NCBI GenBank assembly: GCA_028288485.1
Contig: JAQBNO010000082.1
Location: 1 to 49,324 of the forward strand
Direction: 5' to 3'
DNA length: 49,324 bases
Origin: Segetibacter sp.
GTDB lineage: Bacteria > Bacteroidota > Bacteroidia > Chitinophagales > Chitinophagaceae
Positions 8,179 to 16,576 of this stretch are shown here, piece after piece (position 1 is the first letter of the stretch; every line of letters begins with the position of its first letter). The notes beneath the pieces are model-generated. The model saw only the letters and a list, made by a program, of their open reading frames with translations. It did not search any database and was not told where the DNA came from. Made by a program: the position numbers and the translations under genes.

Positions 8179-9279
8179 CTACCATCCTTTCAACTTCCTG
8201 ATATACCCCGTTAATTCATCAGCTATCTCCCGGTGCTCATCTATATTCGGGTGGCCGCCGCACCCGCGATTATATCTTTTTGAGAAATAGAATTTGCTCA
8301 CCTTTTTGTCGCCTTTTTTATTCACAAAAGACACCACTCCATTAATATAATTTTTAAGAACTGCAGTAAGCGAAGCATCGGCCATTGGGCTGTTCAGGCA
8401 AACAATGTCTGCTCTCGGATATCGCTTTCTTATATCGGCAATAAAAGTTACATAAGCACTGCAAAATTTAGTCGAGTCAACAGCGCCGTCATTTTGCCCG
8501 AGACAAATGGTAACAACCTGCGGCTGGTAATTGTTAAAATTCCATTGTATAGAATTACTGCGCGGGTTCATTTTGTCGAACACCTGCGGCATAGTGATCG
8601 TCATATTACAGCAACTATGAATTAAGCCTATTCCAGAAACGGAAGTAAGGTGCCATTGTGCATTTAAATTACGGGCTGTAGTAGCGCCGTAACTCATATA
8701 GGCGTTGTGCTGGTCGTACCACTGGCCCTGGTCGCAGGCAATTACAGAAAGGTCGCTTCCGGCGCCGCTCGTAATTGAATTGCCGACAAATTCAATTTTT
8801 CGTAGAGGCTTATCTCCTGGCCGCACCAGGTCCTTACACCTTAAACCCACGAACTCAAGATAACCTATACCCGATTCGGTGTTTTTACAAATGGTAATAG
8901 TATGGTCACCATCTGTTAATCCGCCGGCAGCTTTTATCGTGTTTGTCTTCCCGGTTGTCTTGATCCTGAAAGGTTTTTTATCGTCAATTACTATTTCCAG
9001 GTAATTGTGATTGTCGCCATTTACTTCGTCGTTCATCACGATTTCGCACGAAGTACCCTTGAACTTTGCCCTTATATAAACACCGGAGTTCCAAAACCTC
9101 GGCAGTACACGGTTAGAAAAATCGATTCTGCCGGTAAATTGGATATAAGGGTGATCTGCTTTAAAAAAACGAAGTGCATTATTGCCATTGCTGGTTTTTG
9201 CAGGCGGTTGAGCATTTGCAGTAATGCACATACTTATTAAGATGACTGCAATAGAAAGACGTTTGTTATATAAGTTCAC
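8179..9279 (-). CDS. Secreted CE2-like SGNH carbohydrate esterase
   Basis: The 366-residue protein begins at a GTG codon (9277-9279), the only start that keeps the signal peptide (LSIAVILISMCITANA-Q). The N-terminal half (about residues 30-155) is a jelly-roll domain with SGVYIRAKFKGTSCE and a DDKKPFRI segment, as in family CE2. The catalytic SGNH domain follows, with FVGNSITSG (S168 nucleophile), CLGQND (block III) and GGHPNIDEH (H343); the usual Asp of the DxxH motif is replaced by GG, which fits CE2, where Ser-His dyads are known. CE2 enzymes remove acetyl groups from xylan or glucomannan. Close to a mannan locus, deacetylation of acetylated mannan is a reasonable inference. It is the last of three minus-strand genes, but 117 bases separate it from its upstream neighbour. 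Confidence 0.88.
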   Translation of the reverse strand: MNLYNKRLSIAVILISMCITANAQPPAKTSNGNNALRFFKADHPYIQFTGRIDFSNRVLPRFWNSGVYIRAKFKGTSCEIVMNDEVNGDNHNYLEIVIDDKKPFRIKTTGKTNTIKAAGGLTDGDHTITICKNTESGIGYLEFVGLRCKDLVRPGDKPLRKIEFVGNSITSGAGSDLSVIACDQGQWYDQHNAYMSYGATTARNLNAQWHLTSVSGIGLIHSCCNMTITMPQVFDKMNPRSNSIQWNFNNYQPQVVTICLGQNDGAVDSTKFCSAYVTFIADIRKRYPRADIVCLNSPMADASLTAVLKNYINGVVSFVNKKGDKKVSKFYFSKRYNRGCGGHPNIDEHREIADELTGYIRKLKGW

Positions 9280-9396
9280 AAAATATTTTTTATCGTTACA
9301 TTTAGATCCGCTGCTGTTAATGATTTTCTTTTAACCCTACAATTGTAATTGAATGTAGCATTATAGCCTCTAATTTCCTCTGCCGTCACCACAAAA

Positions 9397-11772
9397 CTAT
9401 CTTATTAATAAAACCGTTCCCTTAAGGTTGCTTACAACGCCCGATCGTTTGAATTGGCTGTACCAGACGTAGGTTCCGCCGGGCGCTGCAACGTTTTTGT
9501 GCACACCGGTCCATCCCTTACTATAGTCTTTTGTTTGAAACACCAGTTCCCCAAAACGGTTATATACCAATAATTTGAAGTCACTCAACTGCTGCGGATG
9601 TAATAGTGCAAACCTTTCGTTTTTTCCGTCGTTGTTGGGGGTGAAAGCCGTAGGAAAATACATTCCGCAAGTTGCTTCGGTAACGCGAATTTCATCTCGC
9701 CCAACTCCACATGCATTCACTACGTTTACCATGTATGATCCTGCGTTCTTTACCAGCTGGGTAGCGCTCGTTGACCCGTCGTTCCATTGATACGTTTGAA
9801 AGTTGCCTGCAATAAGAGTAATTGAATCTCCCGGGCATAGCTCCTTGTCTGCACCAAGGTCAGGCGCTGGTTTTTGTAGTACAGCAAGGTGAACAGTAAC
9901 AACGCTGTCGCAACCATTTGCGGTACGAAACGTATCGGTATAAGTGCCTTCTGTTGTATGACCTGCGTAAGTTTCGCCGCTGCAGATAGCAACGTTTGTT
10001 GAGGTAGTGGATTTTGTAACAGTGAGATCAAGATGTACAATACTGTCGCAACCATTAATGGCCTGAAGTGTATCGGTGTACTGACCTGAGGTAGATAATG
10101 ATTTCCTGCCGAAAGAATAACGATTGCATGTGGTCGCCTGCACATTGGTGTTAATGCTATTAATGATAAGGTTGAGATGAATTATGCTGTCGCAACCGGT
10201 ATTGGTAGTAATAACCTGTGTATATGTACCGCTGTTTTTATAGGTAGTATTGTTTAACGTATAGCTTTTGCATTCTTCAATTGTAAGGGTAACTGGTGGT
10301 ATGTTGTTACAACGCGACATTTTGTGAATAAAAATACCTCCGCCGGCCGGAGAAGTAAGAGGGTAAGTTCCGGGGCCGCCATCAAAGTCTGCAGTGCCCA
10401 AAAAAACACCCGTTGTATAAACGTTTTCATCATTATCTACAGTGATGCTGGTGGCATAATCCTCCGCCCGACCGCCAAAAGATTTCGCCCACACGAACAT
10501 GCCATTGTTATCGAGTTTACAAACAAAAACATCGGAAGCATAACCGCCTCCATTTGTTGTCAGGTTATATTCGGCAGGGCCAGGATCAAAATCACGTGTA
10601 TAATGAAACAGGCCCGTAAAATAGATATTGCCATTAGCATCCGTCGTAATGTCAGCATAGGCGAAGGTAGTGTTAGGTGTGCCGCCCATTGGCCTCATCC
10701 ATACCTCGTTACCGTTTGCATCATACTTGGTTAGCAGGTCGAAGTAGGTGTAAACATTTCCAAGACCATCTGTAGCAATGTCTAGCCCGGTTATGTCTTT
10801 TATAGCCCATGCAAAATTCCCCGAGGAGTCAAGTTTCGACAAAAAGTTACTTTCAGCAGTGATGCCGGTAGAAAGTAGGCGTATACCTGTGCCGGGGTCA
10901 AAATCTACATCACCATAAAAATAGCCCGATATAAAAAGGTTTCCCTTATTGTCTGTTCTGATAAACTTTCCTGTTGCAGTATGAGTTCCTTCAAACACCT
11001 GGGCGAATTTGAAATTGCCGCCAATATCGAGCTTGATGATAAACGTATTCGCCACGTTTTGTTTTCCTTTATCCGATCTGCCAAAGCCGGGATCAAGATC
11101 AACTACGCCTGAAAAATAGCCGGTAATATAAACGTTACCAAAAATATCGGCAGTAATAGAGTTGGCGATATCAATATTATTATCACCTATTTGTTTCGCC
11201 CATCTAAGGTTGCCGTCTGTATCTAAACACGAAATAAAAATGTCGGGACTTTCAGAATTTACGGAAGCATTTGCCGAAAGATTGTAAACACCGGCACCAG
11301 GATCGAAATCTGCTGTACCGGTAAAATAACCGGTAGTAAACACATTTCCTTTCGAATCAACCGACAAAGATTTGCACACGGTATACCGGTCGTTTTTACC
11401 TAAATGCCGGCCCCAGATAAAACTTCCCGATGAATTGAATTTGCAGACAAAGATATTATCGAAGTTACTGCTAACGTTGGTGACACCAGGCCCGGGGTCA
11501 AGGTCAACAGTGAAGTGAAAATTACCGGCTACATATACATTCTTTGCAGCATCGGTTCCTATAAAATAGCTTTCATCAAAGGGTAATCCCGTTTTTCTAT
11601 CCAGTTGTTGTACCCAGTTGAAGTTGCTGTTTTGTGTGTAAGCATTTGCAGCATAAACAATAGCGGCAATTATAAAAACAGGCGTTTTTTTCAATCGTAA
11701 GAATGTCAGGAGATGTATCACCTTATAGACTAGCAGAAGCACGCATTTGTTTTTACTTTTGAAGATAAACAT
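9397..11772 (-). CDS. T9SS type B (gliding C-terminal domain) secreted protein with DxDPG repeats
   Basis: The 791-residue protein has an unusually long N-region before its signal peptide (hydrophobic core VFIIAAIVYAANAYTQ, about residues 32-47). Six propeller-like repeats follow, marked by DLDPGPG, DFDPGAG, DLDPGFG, DFDPGTG, DFDPGPA and DFDGGPG; the acidic loops may bind calcium. Next come three repeats of about 45-50 residues ending in GCDSIIHL, GCDSIVHL and GCDSVVTV, then a PKD-like segment (CPGDSITLIAG, YQWNDGSTS). The C-terminus, with FPTAFTPNNDGKNE, VYNRFGELVF and GGTYVWY, is the gliding-motility-associated (type B) T9SS sorting domain. A surface adhesin or shed protein is likely, though its function is not readable. 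It shares strand with the FG-GAP gene upstream but 158 bases and a repeat lie between. Confidence 0.92.
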   Translation of the reverse strand: MFIFKSKNKCVLLLVYKVIHLLTFLRLKKTPVFIIAAIVYAANAYTQNSNFNWVQQLDRKTGLPFDESYFIGTDAAKNVYVAGNFHFTVDLDPGPGVTNVSSNFDNIFVCKFNSSGSFIWGRHLGKNDRYTVCKSLSVDSKGNVFTTGYFTGTADFDPGAGVYNLSANASVNSESPDIFISCLDTDGNLRWAKQIGDNNIDIANSITADIFGNVYITGYFSGVVDLDPGFGRSDKGKQNVANTFIIKLDIGGNFKFAQVFEGTHTATGKFIRTDNKGNLFISGYFYGDVDFDPGTGIRLLSTGITAESNFLSKLDSSGNFAWAIKDITGLDIATDGLGNVYTYFDLLTKYDANGNEVWMRPMGGTPNTTFAYADITTDANGNIYFTGLFHYTRDFDPGPAEYNLTTNGGGYASDVFVCKLDNNGMFVWAKSFGGRAEDYATSITVDNDENVYTTGVFLGTADFDGGPGTYPLTSPAGGGIFIHKMSRCNNIPPVTLTIEECKSYTLNNTTYKNSGTYTQVITTNTGCDSIIHLNLIINSINTNVQATTCNRYSFGRKSLSTSGQYTDTLQAINGCDSIVHLDLTVTKSTTSTNVAICSGETYAGHTTEGTYTDTFRTANGCDSVVTVHLAVLQKPAPDLGADKELCPGDSITLIAGNFQTYQWNDGSTSATQLVKNAGSYMVNVVNACGVGRDEIRVTEATCGMYFPTAFTPNNDGKNERFALLHPQQLSDFKLLVYNRFGELVFQTKDYSKGWTGVHKNVAAPGGTYVWYSQFKRSGVVSNLKGTVLLIR

Positions 11773-11867
11773 AATTTGGTTACAACTCTTCGTTCAACTT
11801 CTGCGTTCTTTTGTCGGTTTGAGGGTAAAAATGCCGAAAATTTTTTTGAGCCCGGCTTTTGTTCTTT

Positions 11868-11918
11868 GATTAAGCATCGTTGCGTCGCACACTTGTACCC
11901 TCTGTTTCATTTTCGGCA
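11868..11918 (-). repeat. Dispersed GCGACGC intergenic repeat, copy C
   Basis: On the minus strand the core GTACAAGTGTGCGACGCAAC occupies 11898-11879 and is followed by GATGCTTAATC. It lies between two minus-strand genes, about 105 bases before the downstream start. The plus-strand flank TCTGTTTCATTTTCGGCA is shared with copy D (24580-24620), so these two copies are related beyond the core. Confidence 0.75.
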
Positions 11919-11930
11919 GAACATTTTTCA

Positions 11931-14900
11931 TCATCGTACTTTATAAGCTTTAACCGGCATCTGGTTCATCCCGAATAAAAGGGTATTGTTTATTTGTAAA
12001 ATACTTCTAACATCACCTGCAAGATTAAAGCCCGACTGTTGCTGCGGAACGTATGTAAAGTTGCCTTTGCTATTGCCCTTTAACAACGTTCCGTGGTTCG
12101 CATCATACTTTCCAAACCGTAACCGTGACTTACTGATGTTTCCGCCCAAAACCAGGTCGGGGGCTCCGTCGCGGTCATAATCAATTGCGGACAAGGCAAA
12201 CACGGGCGAGAACTGGGCCTGCACTGGTAATGCCACTTCTTTAAATTTACCGTTTGCGGTTCCCTGGAAATAAGCAGTCTGCAGGTAATTGGAAGACAAA
12301 TGACCGGCACCTTGCAACTCCTCCTCGCTAAAGATTTCTTTTAAAGAAGCATCAGCGTAACTGGCATAATCAGCAAAGCGTACGCGGGTCATACTTACCT
12401 GGTCAAATAACTCGTCCCGGGTAACGTACGGGTAACTTTTGTGCTGGATGTAAAAACACAAAATAGGGTCGACTGCACCATTGTCGTCGAAGTCTTTAAA
12501 ATACATCTCGGCAGGTTCTTTATCCGAGGCCACGCATTGCGTATTTAATCCCTGGTTGCCTATAATTAAGTCAGGGTGGTTATCGTGGTTAAAATCACCG
12601 ATCAACAGTTTGTTCCACCAACCGGTGTATTTTTTTGCAAAGTAAGCGTTGGTATTGTTCGTTAGCTTACCGTTGTTATTCGCAAACACTGTAACCGGCA
12701 TCCATTCGCCTACTACCAACAGTTCTTGTTTATTATCTCCATTTAAATCGTACCATGCCGCATCGGTAACCATACCTATAAGTTCAATTGCAGGAGCAAC
12801 GGAAACCGTTTGATCAGTAAATTGTCCTTTACCATTATTGATGAGAATATAACTACGCGGTGTCTCCGGATATCGTCCTGGTATTACCCGGCCGCCTACA
12901 AACAGATCTTGTGCTCCATCTCCATTTATATCGTTAGCGCGAACACAACTGGTACTGGTAAGCATCGTTGGTAAAGCGTTACTGCTTTTGGTGAAGTTAC
13001 CTTCACCATCATTTAAATATACCTTATCCTGCAGTGCCTGGTCACCAGGCGTAAAGTTATGATAGCCGCCTGCTGCCACGTATAAGTCTAAAGTCTTATC
13101 GTTGTTTGCATCAAAGAAAAGTGCATCAGTCGTTTCGCTGTTTTTATCGGCTTCAAAGGCTGCAGTTGCTTTTAAAGTAAATGTTCCTCCTTGCCGTTGA
13201 AGGTATAGAGCTGCCGGCTGTCCTGCTGAACCGCCTGCAAATATATCTTCCAAACCATCGCCGTTCACATCGGCCTTTACCAGGCATGGCCCCGAAAACG
13301 ATAATGGGTTAACCAATAGGGGTTGCCGTTTAAAATCATTCAGCATGTTCTTTTGCTGAATAAAAGGCAGCGGCGAATGTGTTTCAGCATAAATAGTATT
13401 CATCTTTGTCTCTTGCGGGTAGCTGGTGCCTGCATTTTTTTCCTCGAGCATAAGTAGCTGGCCTGCTTTTATGTTTTGTATCACCTGCTGTTTTCCGCTT
13501 AACCAGATAATCCTTAAGGAGTCGACGGCCGGGTTATTGCCGCCCAAACCGAAATGCAAAACAGCAGACACACTTGACTGAAAGCCGCGACACGGCATTT
13601 GCTCCTGGTACTGCTGCTGGCCTTTGTTGTATACAAACACTTTAGCGCCAATACCCCCCGTATTTTTGCCATCTCCCACCAACTTCACTTGTAAATATTG
13701 ATGCTTCAGTTGCTGCCGTGCCTGGTTCTGGTAAACGAAAGCTGGCTGGTTTATGTTATTGGTTACAAGGTCAAGGTCTCCATCATTATCGAGGTCAGCA
13801 TAAGCTGCGCCATTGCTGTTAGACGCATCTTTAAAGCCCCAGTTGGCGCCCTGGTTTTTAAAATGCAGGTTCCCGGTATTTTGAAATATATAATTGTTTA
13901 CGTTACTTGAAGGGATTTTAGAGATCAGTTCCATCACGCTTTCAGGTGTTACCCTGCCGTTTAAATATTGGAAATAGGAGCTCTTGAATTTGATAAAATC
14001 CATGTTGGTAAAGTCTTTCAAAAAACCGTTTGTTACAAACAGGTCTTTCAGCCCGTCGTTGTCGTAGTCAGCCATCAGAGGTGCCCAACTCCAGTCGGTA
14101 TTGGAAACTCCACTTAGCTGGCCTATTTCGCTAAAGGTGCCGTCGCCATTATTCAACTGTAACATGTTTCGCATGTACTGGTGGTTAAAGCCGGCATGTA
14201 CCACCATATCAAAATATTCGTAATTGTCAGGCCCGAATAACAGCCGCTGCCGTTTGTTATCCTCGGGTAGCATGTCAAGACTGATAATATCGGGTAAGCC
14301 GTCATTATTCATATCGGCAATATCGTTACCCATTGAATAAAGGGACGTATGGCCCATACTGCTTTTTGATTTATCGCTGAAGGTGCCGTTCTTATTATTG
14401 ATCCACAGAAAATCGGGCGCTGAATAATCATTCGAGACATACATGTCGGGCCAGCCATCCTGGTTAATGTCAGCAATTCCAACACCTAAGCCGTATGAAA
14501 AGGCCGACTTAGCCAAACCTGCCTTGCCGGTTACATCTTTAAACTTGCCGCCGTTGTTCTGGTATAATTTAGCATGCATATTTGGCTCCGGCTTTTTCAG
14601 GATCTGTTCGATCGTTACTTCGTCGAGGTGACTGAAAGGAGAGGGGTTGTGATTAAGCAGGAACATGTCGAGGTCGTTGTCGCGATCGTAATCGAAAAAA
14701 GCCGCCTGTGTGCTGAATGCAGAATCTGCAAGGCCGTATTCTTTTGCCTGGTCGATAAAGGTGGGAACGCCGTTTGGGCCGGCTCCCTGGTTAATGAATA
14801 GCTGGTTCACTCGTGCCTTCCCCGGCAAATACCCTGAATAACATTGGTAGATATCTGCCAGTCCATCACCATTTACATCGGCTACGGTAACACCTGTTTT

Positions 14901-15287
14901 CCAGGTATTCTGTACACCTTGAACGCCGGCCGTGATCGAAACATCTTCAAATTTCATTTGGCCTTTATTGAGGTAAAGCCGGTTAGGCACCTGGTTGCCG
15001 GAAAAGTAGATGTCTTCTAAGCCATCTTTGTTAAAATCGCCTATAGCTACTCCACCTCCGTTATAAAAATACGGGTACGACATAATGTTGACATAAGGCG
15101 TTTCGGTAAGGGTATTGTTGAAACTGATATTGGATTTGTCGGCGGACAGTAAAGTAAATAATGGTGGGCCGGACGGCTGCTCTGTTCCGGTAGTTCCTTC
15201 TCCTGGTGTTCGGTTACGACAGGCAGAGACAAGTATTAGAATCTGCACTATATACAAGAGGGATTTAAATTTGAAGCAATACATCAT
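11931..15287 (-). CDS. FG-GAP/VCBS and ASPIC-UnbV repeat lipoprotein
   Basis: The 1118-residue protein begins with a lipoprotein signal (VQILILVSAC, lipidated Cys at about residue 23) and a GTTGTEQPSG linker. Two blocks of FG-GAP/VCBS repeats follow, with calcium-loop motifs such as DFNKDGLEDIYFSGN, DVNGDGLADIYQC, DYDRDNDLDMFLLN and DVNGDGLEDIFAGG; they would form beta-propellers. Between them (about residues 555-620) is an ASPIC/UnbV domain with GIGAKVFVY, RGFQSSVSAVLHFGLG and DSLRIIWLSGKQQ. Proteins of this CRTAC1-like type are very common next to SusC/SusD loci in Bacteroidota and are thought to be surface-exposed, but no biochemical role is established. A second ATG at 15284 is equally possible as start. 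It lies downstream of the AraC gene on the same strand, with a 150-base gap carrying repeat copy B. Confidence 0.93.
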   Translation of the reverse strand: MMYCFKFKSLLYIVQILILVSACRNRTPGEGTTGTEQPSGPPLFTLLSADKSNISFNNTLTETPYVNIMSYPYFYNGGGVAIGDFNKDGLEDIYFSGNQVPNRLYLNKGQMKFEDVSITAGVQGVQNTWKTGVTVADVNGDGLADIYQCYSGYLPGKARVNQLFINQGAGPNGVPTFIDQAKEYGLADSAFSTQAAFFDYDRDNDLDMFLLNHNPSPFSHLDEVTIEQILKKPEPNMHAKLYQNNGGKFKDVTGKAGLAKSAFSYGLGVGIADINQDGWPDMYVSNDYSAPDFLWINNKNGTFSDKSKSSMGHTSLYSMGNDIADMNNDGLPDIISLDMLPEDNKRQRLLFGPDNYEYFDMVVHAGFNHQYMRNMLQLNNGDGTFSEIGQLSGVSNTDWSWAPLMADYDNDGLKDLFVTNGFLKDFTNMDFIKFKSSYFQYLNGRVTPESVMELISKIPSSNVNNYIFQNTGNLHFKNQGANWGFKDASNSNGAAYADLDNDGDLDLVTNNINQPAFVYQNQARQQLKHQYLQVKLVGDGKNTGGIGAKVFVYNKGQQQYQEQMPCRGFQSSVSAVLHFGLGGNNPAVDSLRIIWLSGKQQVIQNIKAGQLLMLEEKNAGTSYPQETKMNTIYAETHSPLPFIQQKNMLNDFKRQPLLVNPLSFSGPCLVKADVNGDGLEDIFAGGSAGQPAALYLQRQGGTFTLKATAAFEADKNSETTDALFFDANNDKTLDLYVAAGGYHNFTPGDQALQDKVYLNDGEGNFTKSSNALPTMLTSTSCVRANDINGDGAQDLFVGGRVIPGRYPETPRSYILINNGKGQFTDQTVSVAPAIELIGMVTDAAWYDLNGDNKQELLVVGEWMPVTVFANNNGKLTNNTNAYFAKKYTGWWNKLLIGDFNHDNHPDLIIGNQGLNTQCVASDKEPAEMYFKDFDDNGAVDPILCFYIQHKSYPYVTRDELFDQVSMTRVRFADYASYADASLKEIFSEEELQGAGHLSSNYLQTAYFQGTANGKFKEVALPVQAQFSPVFALSAIDYDRDGAPDLVLGGNISKSRLRFGKYDANHGTLLKGNSKGNFTYVPQQQSGFNLAGDVRSILQINNTLLFGMNQMPVKAYKVR

Positions 15288-15371
15288 CAGTGATTAAGCG
15301 ATTAAATTATGTGTGTTTATATCCCTCGGTCTTAAAATCAGCTCTAAAAAAAGCTCCCCAAACAACAGGAC

Positions 15372-15430
15372 GATAAACGGAATGCGACGCAACGATGTTG
15401 ATTAAAGAGATATAGCCTGTACCAAAAAAA
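15372..15430 (+). repeat. Dispersed GCGACGC intergenic repeat, copy B
   Basis: Holds GATAAACGGAATGCGACGC, AACGATG, ATTAAA, ATATA and CTGTACCAAAAAA in the same order as copy A (6295-6350). It lies between the AraC gene end and the FG-GAP gene start, both on the minus strand. Confidence 0.75.
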
Positions 15431-15437
15431 TGGATCA

Positions 15438-16322
15438 TCAAATAAACGTTCTTACACCCGATGCTGTATATTCCTGCCTGAATTCTTTAGGAGTGCAGTC
15501 TTTCTTCTTTTTAAATAGCCTGTTGAAGTTCGACATGTTGTTAAACCCGCATTTATAAGCAACCTCGGTAATACTATAGGTTGTATCAATCAACATCCTG
15601 GTCGCAGTTCCCAGTCGTACCTCGTTAAGTGTATCGACGAAGTTTTTCCCCGTTCTTAGCTTGAAGAACCTGCTTAATGCGACTTCAGTCATCCCTGCAA
15701 TTTTTGCTGCGTCGCTCAAAGAAATATTTTGATCGAAATTATTTTTAAGATATTCCATGATCCTTTCGATCCTTCTGCTGTTATAAGAGAGCTTTTCCTG
15801 GTTGTTAAAGGTAACATCCGACAGCGTGCGGAAGTTACGTGAGATGGATAGATCGTGCAATATCGACATGAGTTCCATTACCGAGTCGAAGCCATGCTTT
15901 TGTGGCAACTCGATGAGCCTCGGACTGATTGCCTGGATGGTTTCCCTTGAAAATAACACGCCGTGTAACGAGCGCTCGAGCAGATTTCTTATGAAACTCA
16001 TCTGGTTCCGCTGTAAAAATTTTTCGTCAAAAAGATCGCGGTGAAATTGTATCGTTATTTCCTTGATTTCCTGGCCGGAACATCTGTGTGTAAACCATCC
16101 GTGCTGCAGGTTCGAACCTACTAATACAAGCTCCAGATCGTCTATTTCTTCTATATGATCGCCGATAACTCTTTTAGCGCCTTTGGCATTGCGAATGAAA
16201 TTCAATTCAAACTCCTCATGATAATGTAGTGGGAAATCAAATTTCGTTTTCGTTCTTGAGAAAACTGTAAAGCAATCACTGGGTGTGAGGGGAGTGATCT
16301 CTCTTAAAAGTTTTGTTAACAT
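15438..16322 (-). CDS. AraC-family regulator of the mannan locus
   Basis: I prefer the ATG at 16322 (294 residues, MLTKLLREITPL); the frame stays open to 16352, which would add ten residues. The N-terminal part is a cupin-type sensor domain with FPLHYHEEFELNFI and LVLVGSNLQHGWF, resembling AraC sugar-binding domains. The C-terminal 100 residues are the double helix-turn-helix: SLSDAAKIAGMTEVALSRFF and ITEVAYKCGFNNMSNFNRLF, followed by CTPKEFR. Such proteins activate sugar loci after binding a ligand. It is transcribed away from susC, and the 254-base gap contains four AAAGTAT repeats that are good operator candidates. Control of a Bacteroidota mannan locus by a soluble AraC protein rather than a hybrid two-component sensor implies a cytoplasmic inducer, perhaps mannobiose or mannosylglucose (inference). 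Confidence 0.93.
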   Translation of the reverse strand: MLTKLLREITPLTPSDCFTVFSRTKTKFDFPLHYHEEFELNFIRNAKGAKRVIGDHIEEIDDLELVLVGSNLQHGWFTHRCSGQEIKEITIQFHRDLFDEKFLQRNQMSFIRNLLERSLHGVLFSRETIQAISPRLIELPQKHGFDSVMELMSILHDLSISRNFRTLSDVTFNNQEKLSYNSRRIERIMEYLKNNFDQNISLSDAAKIAGMTEVALSRFFKLRTGKNFVDTLNEVRLGTATRMLIDTTYSITEVAYKCGFNNMSNFNRLFKKKKDCTPKEFRQEYTASGVRTFI

Positions 16323-16370
16323 GGCATCTTTTTTGAATAAATATGTAGGCAACCGAGGAATCGAACTATA

Positions 16371-16420
16371 AAAGTATGCATAAGTTGCAAGAAAGTATCA
16401 ATGCGCTGAAATAAAAGTAT
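16371..16420 (+). promoter_or_regulatory. Phased AAAGTAT operator repeats (three copies)
   Basis: AAAGTAT occurs at 16371-16377, 16392-16398 and 16414-16420, that is at steps of 21 and 22 bases, about two helical turns, so all lie on one DNA face. A fourth copy lies at 16514. They sit in the araC-susC gap and are probable AraC binding sites. Confidence 0.55.
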
Positions 16421-16513
16421 TAGGCGGTAATCCCGGTAAAAGGCTCTTACCTGTTGAACATGCACTTCCGATAAATGTTTGAACACTGATAATTATCATG
16501 ATTAAAAGATAAA

Positions 16514-16536
16514 AAAGTATCAGTGTGCTGGTATAA
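16514..16536 (+). promoter_or_regulatory. AraC operator half-site next to the susC promoter
   Basis: The 23 bases starting AAAGTATCAGTGTGCTG match 16392-16414 (AAAGTATCAATGCGCTG...) at 19 of 23 positions. It ends seven bases before the candidate -7 box, overlapping where the -33 element should be, which is the usual position for a class II activator. Confidence 0.55.
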
Positions 16537-16543
16537 TTTCATC

Positions 16544-16551
16544 TACTTTTG
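16544..16551 (+). promoter_or_regulatory. Candidate -7 box of susC promoter
   Basis: TACTTTTG fits the Bacteroidota -7 consensus TAnnTTTG and lies 25 bases before the susC ATG. No good TTTG is found at -33, which fits a promoter that needs an activator. Confidence 0.45.
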
Positions 16552-16576
16552 GTGCCAACAAATTAAAGTTTGCTAT

